Below, piece by piece: positions 1 to 6,521 of a DNA stretch of 14,531 nucleotides. The stretch is from Treponema sp. (lineage in GTDB: Bacteria > Spirochaetota > Spirochaetia > Treponematales > Treponemataceae). The stretch's first letter is position 1, and each line of letters opens with the position of its first letter. Position numbers and translations under genes: made by a program. Location of the stretch: positions 1 to 14,531 of the forward strand of contig JAFZWX010000066.1 of NCBI GenBank assembly GCA_017617145.1, in the 5' to 3' direction. Below the pieces are notes generated by a model. The model saw nothing but the letters and a program-made list of their open reading frames with translations. It made no database searches and was not told the DNA's origin.

Positions 1-121
1 CATCGTTAACCCCATGTTTTTTGCCCTCTGTTTTAATTTTCGGGCATTCTATTTGGGTTAGATTTTGACGTGATTTACATGATTTTTTTCGGTTAGATTT
101 AACGTGATTCAATGCGCCCTA

Positions 122-150
122 TTTACTATACCCTAATTTTTATATATAAT
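122..150 (+). promoter_or_regulatory. Candidate distal promoter of rpmE
   Basis: TTTACT (122-127), a 17-bp spacer and a perfect TATAAT (145-150). The -35 matches TTGACA at 4 of 6 positions. It would give a leader of about 115 nt before rpmE. The surroundings are so AT-rich that a chance TATAAT is quite possible. Confidence 0.35.
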
Positions 151-186
151 ATTAAATCATTTTCTTGTGATATTATTTATTTTTTG

Positions 187-216
187 TTGACGGTAGCGGA
201 ATGATGGATGTATTTT
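187..216 (+). promoter_or_regulatory. Candidate proximal promoter of rpmE
   Basis: TTGACG (187-192), an 18-bp spacer and TATTTT (211-216). The -35 is five of six to consensus and the -10 four of six. Transcription would begin near 223 and give a leader of about 50 nt containing the GC-rich stretch 226-240. It is closer to the gene than the candidate at 122-150. Confidence 0.45.
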
Positions 217-271
217 TACAAGCCAGTGGCGGCCGGGCGTAATATCGGGCAAGAGTATAGGAGTTATAAAC

Positions 272-484
272 ATGAAAAAGGGAATTCACCCAGACTATCA
301 ACTTACAAAAATTACCTGCGTTTGCGGTAATGTTATTGAAACACGTTCAACTGTAAAAGATATACACGTTGAAATTTGTTCTGCCTGCCACCCGTTCTAT
401 ACTGGTAAGCAGAAGCTTGTAGATACTGCAGGACGTATTGACCGCTTTAACAAGCGCTACGGTATTAAAGCAGACGCTAAATAA
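272..484 (+). CDS. rpmE: 50S ribosomal protein L31, zinc-binding form
   Basis: Structural protein of the large ribosomal subunit, located at the central protuberance where it helps bridge the two subunits. The 70-residue product starts MKKGIHPDY and carries the four-cysteine pattern of the zinc-containing form: C16 and C18 as CxC, C36 and C39 as CxxC. It also has the typical HPFYTGKQK and [13 protein letters not shown] blocks. The length is normal for the family. The ATG at 272 is preceded by AGGAG at 259-263, a good ribosome binding site at normal spacing. It appears to be monocistronic, with candidate promoters upstream and an intrinsic terminator at 511-543. The cysteine-containing form is known in other bacteria to be replaced by a cysteine-free paralogue under zinc starvation; no paralogue or Zur-like site is recognised here. 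Confidence 0.97.
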   Translation: MKKGIHPDYQLTKITCVCGNVIETRSTVKDIHVEICSACHPFYTGKQKLVDTAGRIDRFNKRYGIKADAK

Positions 485-510
485 AAAGATTGTCGCACAG
501 CGACCAACTA

Positions 511-543
511 ATTCCCGTGCATCGGCACGGGAATCATTTTTTT
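511..543 (+). terminator. Rho-independent terminator of rpmE
   Basis: A perfect 10-bp stem, ATTCCCGTGC (511-520) pairing with GCACGGGAAT (525-534), with a 4-nt ATCG loop, is followed after two bases by seven T (537-543). This is a textbook intrinsic terminator 26 bp after the rpmE stop. A small GTCGC-ACA-GCGAC hairpin (492-504) lies just upstream. The stem shares nine base pairs (ATTCCCGTG with CACGGGAAT) with one hairpin of the dispersed palindromic element at 14161-14189. Confidence 0.92.
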
Positions 544-554
544 AAAGGCAATAT

Positions 555-2318
555 ATGAATAAGCAAAAACTACTTTCTCTGACAATCATCCTTTTATCTA
601 TTTTTTTCGCAGCTTGTAAAACTACATCATCTGCTTCTGATAATCAGATTATAATTTCACAACCTGTAGATATCGAAAATCTTCAAGATCTACCAACTTT
701 CGCAAGTCATCCTGTTCCACCAGAAAATCTTGAAGAACTTATTCACACAGGAAATCAGCCGTCTGGAACCGTTCAAACTCAATTTTACGGTATATCTAAA
801 TTCTCTTATAAAACTGCAACCTGGACTCCTTCTGAAGAATATATTGATGCATATATTTTTGATAAAAAAACTAATGAATATGTGTGCAGTATAAAGCACT
901 GCTATAGACAAAGCGTTTATAAGGGAAAGTATAATAATGAAACTGTATGGTATTTGTGGTCTAAAGACAATGCTTACTATATATTAAATCCTTCAAGGTA
1001 TGCAATTTGTAATGAAAACGGCTTTGAATATATGTCTGCCTGGCTTTTAAAAACAGGATTAGAAAATGTATTTCAACAAAATTCACAGTTAGGTTGGGAG
1101 CCTCAAGGAGAGCTTGGAGATTATTATATCTATTCAAAAAAGCAAAAAACTATTGTTGCTGTTGTTAGAAACTGTTACAAAAACACTTTCTGGCAAGAAG
1201 CAAAATGGAAGCCTTATTTTAAAAAAGCCTATAGACTTGTAAACTCCGATTATCAGCAATTTTATATAGATACATCAGAATACATTATTTGCAATCAAGA
1301 TGGAAATGAATATATTAATGGTTACAGCTATAGAATAAATGTTCCCGATGTATTTAGCGAATCAATTCAAGAAACGCGAGGTAAAGTAACTGTTGTTGCA
1401 GAGCCGTTACGTGAACTTTACTATATTTGTAAACGTCTTTCAGAATATCAGGGAAATTATTATACTTATGATTCAACTGAATATCTTGATGATATAAACA
1501 ATTATTTTGCAGATTATAAAAATCATCCGGCAGTAGTATTTTTAAAAGAACATTCATCATATTTTGAAAAAGACGAATTAAGCATGACATCACCTTTATA
1601 TAGCATCGTGGACAATAAAACGCTTTATGGTGAAGATAGTTATTTTAACAGCGGAGAACGTTTTGAACATTATGCTTTTTTCAAAATGCTTGTAGATTTT
1701 GCTGAAAAATCAAATTATAAAACTTTTTTTGAATCGCATAAGGATTATTATAAATCGCATGTAATAGAAAATGGTTTTAATTCCTTTGGTGCTGTTCAAA
1801 AATGGAATGAAGAATATTTAAAAGTAAGCAAAAAAACAACTTATATTATTTATATGCATCGATGTGAATGGGCAAATATAAATGCTGATCAGGAACTTAA
1901 AGAATATAAAATTAATCTGACTGTATCAAAGGAAAATGACGGTGTTGGTCTTGCTCATGAACTTTCGCATCCGGCACTTAATTCTGTTATGATGAAAGTG
2001 TATGAATCTGATTTGCAGCCTCGTTTTGACCTTTTATTTAATCAGAATGCAGGAAGTATTGCTGTTTATGGGTATCCTCAGCCTGAGTCATACTGGTGCG
2101 ATGGTTTTGTGCGTGCTGCAGCAGGAGTTTTCTATTCTACCTTTGCCCAGGAAGAATATGTAAAACAGTATCTTGATATGCAGCAGACAATGGTTGGTTT
2201 TGCACTTGTAAATGATATGTATGCAAAACTTAAGGAATTTGAGAATGCAAAATATAATTCCTTTGAAGAATTATATAATGAGCTTTACAAATTCTTTGAT
2301 TCAAAGCTGCCGCGTTAA
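555..2318 (+). CDS. Large lipoprotein with HELSH putative metalloprotease motif
   Basis: A 587-residue exported lipoprotein of unproven function. The N-terminus is a lipoprotein signal: basic start, hydrophobic stretch 6-18 and lipobox FAAC with the lipidated cysteine at C21. Residues about 97-173 and 188-267 look like two diverged copies of one module; compare YAICNENGFEY (149-159) with YIICNQDGNEY (243-253), each followed by a segment ending in VF. The C-terminal half resembles the DUF4932-type region of lipoproteins (YFADYKNHPAV, then HELSH at 468-472). HELSH fits the HExxH zinc-binding pattern of metalloproteases. A possible third ligand region is WCDGFVRAA (514-522), where D516 is the nearest acidic residue. 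The family assignment is from memory and tentative. The start has only a weak AAAGG at 544-548, and no separate promoter is clear. Base composition looks more AT-rich than the neighbours. The stop overlaps that of the convergent methyltransferase gene. Confidence 0.75.
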   Translation: MNKQKLLSLTIILLSIFFAACKTTSSASDNQIIISQPVDIENLQDLPTFASHPVPPENLEELIHTGNQPSGTVQTQFYGISKFSYKTATWTPSEEYIDAYIFDKKTNEYVCSIKHCYRQSVYKGKYNNETVWYLWSKDNAYYILNPSRYAICNENGFEYMSAWLLKTGLENVFQQNSQLGWEPQGELGDYYIYSKKQKTIVAVVRNCYKNTFWQEAKWKPYFKKAYRLVNSDYQQFYIDTSEYIICNQDGNEYINGYSYRINVPDVFSESIQETRGKVTVVAEPLRELYYICKRLSEYQGNYYTYDSTEYLDDINNYFADYKNHPAVVFLKEHSSYFEKDELSMTSPLYSIVDNKTLYGEDSYFNSGERFEHYAFFKMLVDFAEKSNYKTFFESHKDYYKSHVIENGFNSFGAVQKWNEEYLKVSKKTTYIIYMHRCEWANINADQELKEYKINLTVSKENDGVGLAHELSHPALNSVMMKVYESDLQPRFDLLFNQNAGSIAVYGYPQPESYWCDGFVRAAAGVFYSTFAQEEYVKQYLDMQQTMVGFALVNDMYAKLKEFENAKYNSFEELYNELYKFFDSKLPR

Positions 2319-3535
2319 AAAGTTTCTTTATTCAAAAGCTTAAATTCCCAGACCCTATGAGGCTTTTTGCCTGTGTAGTCTTGAGGAATTGTTTGTACAG
2401 TAATTTCTGTGCAGCAAAACTCTTTTCCCGCTGCAGTTTTTGGTGGGATTTTTGAAATATCAAACTTAAGTCGTTCTGAGTTTGTAGAAAAATACAGTGT
2501 TCCGCAAGGGGCTAAAATATTAAGACAATCCTTTACAAGCTGAGGCCAGTCGCGGTTGATGTCAAGAATGTCGGCTGTGTTTTTGCTGTTACTAAAAGTT
2601 GGCGGGTCAAGAATGATTATGTCGTAAAGTTCGGCAGGTTCAAGCTGGCCACTTTTTGCGGCTACTGCTTTTTCCTGTAAAAAACGCATGCAGTCTTCCC
2701 TGGTGTAGAGAAATCGTTTTTTGTCTGAAAATCCGTTTAGTGTCATGTTTTCTTTTGCCCAGTCAAGATAAGTGTTTGAAAGGTCTACAGATTCTACACA
2801 GGCTGCGTTTCCCTGTGCTGCGTAAACTGAAAAGCTTGCAGTATAGCAGAAAAGATTAAGTACACGCTTTTTGCTGCAGGTGTCGCGCACAACAGAACGA
2901 AGTACACGGTGATCAAAGAAAAGACCTGTGTCAAGATAAGTAGTAAGGTCTACACGAAAAAGCTGACCTTGTTCCTGTACTATGCCGGTGATAGATTGTC
3001 GGGTCAAGCCCGACAATGACACATTAGTATTGTCATCCTCGGCAACAGATGATTTGTCATCCTCGGGCTTGACCCGGGGATCTTTTACTATATTCTTTTC
3101 GTACTGACTACCTTTATGACTCTTATGCCCACGCAATTTTTTTATAATATGCGACTGTTCAATTCCAAGCACTTCACTGCAAACTTTGGACATTGCGTCT
3201 AGCCACAATTCTTCTTCGGTTTCATCTTTTTCGTATGGGCGTTCATATAAATAAAGAACAGCAAAGGTACGCTGTTTAATTTTTGCTTCTACACCAGGCT
3301 CATTGGCACTAAGACGGGCATTTTGTTCTGCCATAAAGCGTGCGGCTTCAATAGGGCTGTCAACTGTGTCGGGTAAAAACTCATATAAATCAAGGCTAAC
3401 AGGAATTTCCGGGATGTCGCGATCATAAAGGCGGTAGCAGGAAATACGATTTTTTCGTGCCCATTTGCGAAGTTCCTTATAGCGCTTGCGTAATCTATTT
3501 GAAAAAAGAGTTTTTTGATTTTCAAGTTTATTCAT
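2315..3535 (-). CDS. RlmK-like class I SAM-dependent rRNA methyltransferase
   Basis: Probable 23S rRNA guanine methyltransferase, similar to the RlmK (C-terminal) half of E. coli RlmKL, which makes m7G2069. Numbering here is from the longest frame, which begins at 3610. Hallmarks are CYRLYDRDIPEIPVSLDLY (58-76), TTYLDTGLFFDHR (223-235), SAM-binding LNLFCYTASFSVYAA (251-265), VDLSNTYLDWA (275-285) and ILDPPTFSNSK (334-344), the DPPTF catalytic motif. The first 22 residues of the longest frame overlap the promoter and ribosome site of the divergent gene and do not fit the family, so I start at ATG 3533-3535 (MNKLENQ), which follows an extended -10 box; ATG 3542-3544 is the alternative. Residues about 176-207 (DPRVKPEDD through SLSGLTRQS) have no counterpart in the E. 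coli protein and are translated palindromic repeat. The N-terminal RNA-binding and RlmL parts of RlmKL are absent. Confidence 0.88.
   Translation of the reverse strand: MNKLENQKTLFSNRLRKRYKELRKWARKNRISCYRLYDRDIPEIPVSLDLYEFLPDTVDSPIEAARFMAEQNARLSANEPGVEAKIKQRTFAVLYLYERPYEKDETEEELWLDAMSKVCSEVLGIEQSHIIKKLRGHKSHKGSQYEKNIVKDPRVKPEDDKSSVAEDDNTNVSLSGLTRQSITGIVQEQGQLFRVDLTTYLDTGLFFDHRVLRSVVRDTCSKKRVLNLFCYTASFSVYAAQGNAACVESVDLSNTYLDWAKENMTLNGFSDKKRFLYTREDCMRFLQEKAVAAKSGQLEPAELYDIIILDPPTFSNSKNTADILDINRDWPQLVKDCLNILAPCGTLYFSTNSERLKFDISKIPPKTAAGKEFCCTEITVQTIPQDYTGKKPHRVWEFKLLNKETF
2993..3083. repeat. Palindromic element locus 1, in frame inside the methyltransferase gene
   Basis: Two 29-nt hairpins in opposite orientation, 33 nt apart. 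Copy 1 (2993-3021) is AGATTGTCGGG, loop TCAAG, CCCGACAATGACA: a perfect 9-bp stem. Copy 2 (3055-3083, reverse) has stem ATCCTCGGG/CCCGGGGAT with loop CTTGA and one T-G pair. Between them lies a partial copy, TTGTCATCCTCGG (3030-3042), which repeats 3054-3066 exactly. The whole locus is read through in frame on the minus strand and contributes about 32 residues to the methyltransferase. Confidence 0.9.
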
Positions 3536-3537
3536 TA

Positions 3538-3566
3538 ATGACATATTAACATACTTGTGGTATAAT
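3538..3566 (+). promoter_or_regulatory. Promoter of the membrane protein gene at 3592
   Basis: ATGACA (3538-3543), exactly 17 bp, then TATAAT (3561-3566), with an upstream TGG giving an extended -10. Ten of the twelve hexamer positions plus the TGn element make this one of the best promoters in the window. Transcription would start near 3573, about 19 nt before the ATG. The -35 box overlaps the start-codon region of the divergent methyltransferase gene, so the two could interfere. Confidence 0.72.
3543..3551 (-). promoter_or_regulatory. Candidate extended -10 box of the methyltransferase gene
   Basis: Read on the minus strand, TGT then TAATAT lies 7 nt before ATG 3533-3535. No convincing -35 is seen at 16-18 bp upstream, but extended -10 promoters can do without one. 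No Shine-Dalgarno sequence precedes either nearby ATG. If used, the mRNA would be leaderless. Confidence 0.35.
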
Positions 3567-3591
3567 TTACAGTAATATTTCGGAGGAAAAA

Positions 3592-4626
3592 ATGAAAAAA
3601 TTCTTTTCAATTTTGTTGAGCATCATTTTTGCTCTTTGTCTGTTAGCTACACTTGTTCTTTCAGTTGTACGCTTTAATTTTAATACATCAACAATTACAG
3701 AATTTGCAACTCAGATTTTTAAAGTAAGCAAAGCTCCAGTAATTGAATATGAAGATGATGGTCTTTTCCATCCGGATCAGAAAATTATAACCTATGCACA
3801 GTATAGTCCTGATGATTTTGATTTAAGCGGCTTTGATATGAGTTCAATTGATTTAACTAATATGGATATAAATGAAATTGTACAGGCCTATCTTGAAGAT
3901 TATGATGTTGATCCTGCAGTTGTTTCAGAAATCCTTGCTTCACCAGAAATCACACAGACAGTAAGCCAATATGCAGATGAAATTATCAATTATATGACTG
4001 GTGCCAGCGAAGAACTTAATATTGATCCTGTTCAGCTTACAAAAGTTGTAAATAATGCAATTGATAAATATGAAGAAGCAACAGGTGAGGTTATTGATCG
4101 AACTGGTCTTGATGAAATGATTGCCGAAGGTGTTGAAGCAGCTGTTCCAGAATTAACAGCAACTCTTGATACTGCAAAAGAAGAAAATGCCGAAGCATTT
4201 GAAATCCTTAGAAAAGTAAACATCGTGCTTTCTATAAAAGTTTTCATTATTGCAATTGCTGTTTGTGCTGTTCTTGCACTTATAATCTTCTTAATCAACA
4301 TGAACGTATTTGTATGGTTTAAGTATATTTCAATTCCGGCCCTTGTAGACGGACTTTTGATTTTTATTGCAACACTGGTAGCAAAGGGAATTGTACCAGG
4401 TATATTACTTGCTGCAATAAAAGATGCCGGTCTTGGTGACAGTGTTTATAGTTTAATCTGGAAATTTGTATTTGTAATACTTAAGAAATTTGAAATTTAC
4501 GGTATTGTTACAACTTTAATTGGTGTTGTACTGCTTTGTCTTGGAGCCACCTTGGGCAAGAAAAAGCAGCCAAAACCAGCAGCAGTTCCTTCACAGAACT
4601 CTGATGAGACAATAGTTCAGGAATAA
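3592..4626 (+). CDS. Unrecognised multi-pass membrane protein
   Basis: A 344-residue protein I cannot assign to a family. It has an N-terminal membrane segment (about 4-26), a long acidic extracytoplasmic or cytoplasmic domain (about 30-207), then hydrophobic segments at about 211-236, 245-275 and 303-322, and a short basic tail beginning GKKKQPKP. Within the acidic domain, residues 76-95 read as four consecutive pentapeptides (FDLSG, FDMSS, IDLTN, MDINE) of the pentapeptide-repeat type. The start is well supported: GGAGG at 3582-3586 lies 5 nt before the ATG and a strong promoter lies just upstream. The coding region ends 47 bp before the next start, and no terminator is visible there. Confidence 0.85.
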   Translation: MKKFFSILLSIIFALCLLATLVLSVVRFNFNTSTITEFATQIFKVSKAPVIEYEDDGLFHPDQKIITYAQYSPDDFDLSGFDMSSIDLTNMDINEIVQAYLEDYDVDPAVVSEILASPEITQTVSQYADEIINYMTGASEELNIDPVQLTKVVNNAIDKYEEATGEVIDRTGLDEMIAEGVEAAVPELTATLDTAKEENAEAFEILRKVNIVLSIKVFIIAIAVCAVLALIIFLINMNVFVWFKYISIPALVDGLLIFIATLVAKGIVPGILLAAIKDAGLGDSVYSLIWKFVFVILKKFEIYGIVTTLIGVVLLCLGATLGKKKQPKPAAVPSQNSDETIVQE

Positions 4627-4638
4627 ACTGAATTACCA

Positions 4639-4667
4639 ATGACACATTCTCAAATTTTTGATATACT
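4639..4667 (+). promoter_or_regulatory. Promoter of the 4674 small gene and RNA helicase
   Basis: ATGACA (4639-4644), 17 bp, TATACT (4662-4667). Only six bases (CACTGC) separate the -10 from the ATG at 4674, so transcription should begin at or within a base or two of the start codon. The -35 lies inside CAATGACACATT (4637-4648), a 12-nt string identical to the outer end of the palindromic element at 3015-3026, so it may derive from a repeat remnant. Confidence 0.6.
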
Positions 4668-4673
4668 CACTGC

Positions 4674-4871
4674 ATGACTGCGACAGAAAAATATCTGGCT
4701 ATGAATAATGAATTTTGCCGCCTTAGGGATGCTATTTATAATCCTGATGTGGATGAGGCAGACGAAGATGAGCGCATTCAAAAGAGTGTAGAAATGGCGC
4801 TCGGTGTTTTGTGCCAGTATCTGGATTATTACAAAGAAATTAATGACGTGCATACGCGTCCAAAGGAATAA
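4674..4871 (+). CDS. Small acidic hypothetical protein upstream of the RNA helicase
   Basis: A 65-residue protein without a recognised family. It starts MTATEKYLAMNNEF, has an acidic centre (DVDEADEDER, about 26-35) and a predicted helical C-terminal half. No signal peptide or membrane segment is seen. It ends 2 bp before the helicase start and the helicase ribosome site AAAGGA lies in its last codons, so the two are almost certainly co-transcribed and perhaps translationally coupled. No Shine-Dalgarno sequence precedes its ATG, and a promoter -10 box ends 6 nt before it, which points to a leaderless message. The evidence that it is real is the tight spacing, the promoter position and the absence of any competing frame; conservation was not tested. 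Confidence 0.65.
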   Translation: MTATEKYLAMNNEFCRLRDAIYNPDVDEADEDERIQKSVEMALGVLCQYLDYYKEINDVHTRPKE

Positions 4872-4873
4872 AT

Positions 4874-6517
4874 ATGGACTTTAAAGAATTTAATCTTGAT
4901 GAAAGATTGTTGAAGGGAATTGAAGCCGCCGGCTATGAGGTTTGTACACCGGTTCAAGAACAGGTAATTAAGGCTTCTATGAAAGAAGGGGCAAAGGACC
5001 CTGATTTGTATGTTCAGTCTCAGACTGGAACTGGTAAAACCTGCGCATATCTTGTTGCTGTAATAAGCGGAATGCTAAAACCTGAAAATGCAGGTAAAAA
5101 GTGTCTTATTCTTGCTCCAACTCGTGAGCTTGCCGTTCAGATTGAAGAAGAAGCAAAGGTTTTGGTTGGCACAAGCGGGCTTAAAGCATTCAGTGTATAC
5201 GGTGGTGTTGGTTACGAAAAGCAGATTGCAAACCTTAAAAAAGGAGTAGACATTGTAATTGGAACTCCTGGCCGTGTAATCGATTTAAACGAAGGCGGAA
5301 ACTTAGACCTCAGCAATTCAAATTTCTGTGTAATTGACGAAGCAGACCGCATGTTTGATATGGGATTCTACGATGATCTTCGTAAGATTTTGAAAAAACT
5401 CCCCGAAGCAGAAGTTAGACAGACAATGCTTTTTTCTGCAACACTTAATACTTATGTAAAAAATCTTGCCTGGGAATATACCCGCGACCCGATTGAAATT
5501 ACAATCGAAGCAGAAAATATTACAGTCAGTGAAATTACACAGGAGCTGCTCCACGTTTCAAGCGACGAAAAAATGAAGCTGCTTGTTGGAATCTTAAAAC
5601 ATGAGAACCCTGAAAGTGCAATTATTTTCTGTAATACAAAAAGGTCTTGCGAAGTTGTTGCAAAGCGACTTGCCATTAATGATATTAAGGCTGAGTTTAT
5701 GATTGGCGACCTTCCTCAGAGTAAGCGTCTTGCAATTATGAAATCATTCAAAGCCGGAAACGTTAAGATTCTTGTTGCCACAGATGTTGCAGCCCGTGGA
5801 ATAGATGTTGATGACCTTGCAATGGTAATTAACTACGACCTTCCTGTAGAATCGGAAAATTATGTTCACCGAATTGGTCGTACAGCACGTGCAGGTAAAT
5901 CTGGTAAAGCTTACACTTTCTGCAGCGAACAGGATGTTTATAATCTTCCTGCAATTGAGCGCTATATTGAAATGTCTATTCCTGCAACTGTTGCATACCC
6001 TGAACAGATGGAAGAAGACAAATCTGCCGGTATGTATATTAAAACCGAAAACTGGCATGGTGATGATGAACTTGATAACCGCCATGGCTATAGAAAAGGT
6101 CGCGATGGGGATATTCATAATAAAAGACGTGATAATTATAAGAAGGGTGATTATAAGAAAAATGACTTCAAGAAGGGCCCTTCGACAGGCTCAGGAACCG
6201 CACGTCACTCAGACTACAAGAAAAATAATCACAAGCCATATATTGATCCGGCTAAGCTGGCTGGTCTTTCTTATGAAGAGCGCATGAAGATGTATAAGGA
6301 TGCTTATGCAGGTTCACGTTCGCTGAGCTCGTCGAAGGGATATAAAAAAGATAATTACAAGAAAGACGGATATAATAAAAATGGTTATAACAAGCCATAC
6401 AATAAGAAGGGCGGTTATAACAAAAATGCTCGTCCAAATAGCCGTCAGCAGCAGAAACCTGCAACTGCACCAAAGAAGACTTTCTGGCAGAAGGTTAAGA
6501 GTTTCTTTGGAAGATAG
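4874..6517 (+). CDS. DEAD-box ATP-dependent RNA helicase with basic repetitive tail
   Basis: A 547-residue cytoplasmic RNA helicase that unwinds or remodels RNA duplexes using ATP, probably in ribosome assembly or mRNA turnover. All core motifs are present: Q motif around TPVQEQ (25-30), QTGTGKT (50-56), PTRELA (82-87), TPGR (131-134), DEAD (155-158), SAT (188-190), VATDVAARGID (301-311) and HRIGRTARAG (332-341). The core resembles RhlB/RhlE/CshA-type proteins; which subgroup cannot be decided. From about 405 the tail is low-complexity and basic, rich in YKK, YNK and GYNK units, typical of RNA-binding extensions. Residues 435-442 and 480-488 are translated from an inverted pair of a dispersed DNA repeat. 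AAAGGA at 4862-4867 supports the start. The gene follows the 65-residue orf by 2 bp. Confidence 0.95.
   Translation: MDFKEFNLDERLLKGIEAAGYEVCTPVQEQVIKASMKEGAKDPDLYVQSQTGTGKTCAYLVAVISGMLKPENAGKKCLILAPTRELAVQIEEEAKVLVGTSGLKAFSVYGGVGYEKQIANLKKGVDIVIGTPGRVIDLNEGGNLDLSNSNFCVIDEADRMFDMGFYDDLRKILKKLPEAEVRQTMLFSATLNTYVKNLAWEYTRDPIEITIEAENITVSEITQELLHVSSDEKMKLLVGILKHENPESAIIFCNTKRSCEVVAKRLAINDIKAEFMIGDLPQSKRLAIMKSFKAGNVKILVATDVAARGIDVDDLAMVINYDLPVESENYVHRIGRTARAGKSGKAYTFCSEQDVYNLPAIERYIEMSIPATVAYPEQMEEDKSAGMYIKTENWHGDDELDNRHGYRKGRDGDIHNKRRDNYKKGDYKKNDFKKGPSTGSGTARHSDYKKNNHKPYIDPAKLAGLSYEERMKMYKDAYAGSRSLSSSKGYKKDNYKKDGYNKNGYNKPYNKKGGYNKNARPNSRQQQKPATAPKKTFWQKVKSFFGR
6178..6339. repeat. Inverted pair of a dispersed repeat inside the RNA helicase tail
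   Basis: CCCTTCGACAGGCTCAGGAAC (6178-6198) recurs in reverse orientation at 6318-6339 as GTTCGCTGAGCTCGTCGAAGGG, differing at a few positions. This matches a repeat recognisable from many bacterial genomes by its translations LRQAQEP, PELVEG and STGSG. Here it is read in frame as GPSTGSGT and SRSLSSSKG. The pair encloses about 120 bp encoding a normal-looking segment of the tail (IDPAKLAGLSYEERMKMYKDAY). Confidence 0.75.
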
Positions 6518-6521
6518 AATA

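Larger units (their letters stand above)
1..271. other. Upstream intergenic region of rpmE
   Basis: No protein-coding gene is visible here. The stretch is very AT-rich, especially 130-190. It holds an imperfect direct repeat (56-75 and 91-109, both beginning GGTTAGATTT and continuing to ACGTGATT), a weak TGCCC/GGGCA inverted repeat (22-26 with 42-46), and two candidate promoters for rpmE described separately. The direct repeats could be binding sites for a regulator, or remnants of a tandem duplication; the sequence alone cannot decide. Confidence 0.5.

Noticed and set aside
3536..3610. Longest methyltransferase frame starting at 3610
   Set aside because: The added residues overlap the start, Shine-Dalgarno site and promoter of the divergent gene and do not resemble the family.
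5862..6287. 141-codon frame inside the RNA helicase gene
   Set aside because: It overlaps helicase motif VI in another frame; its LRQAQEP stretch is merely the dispersed repeat read in a different frame.
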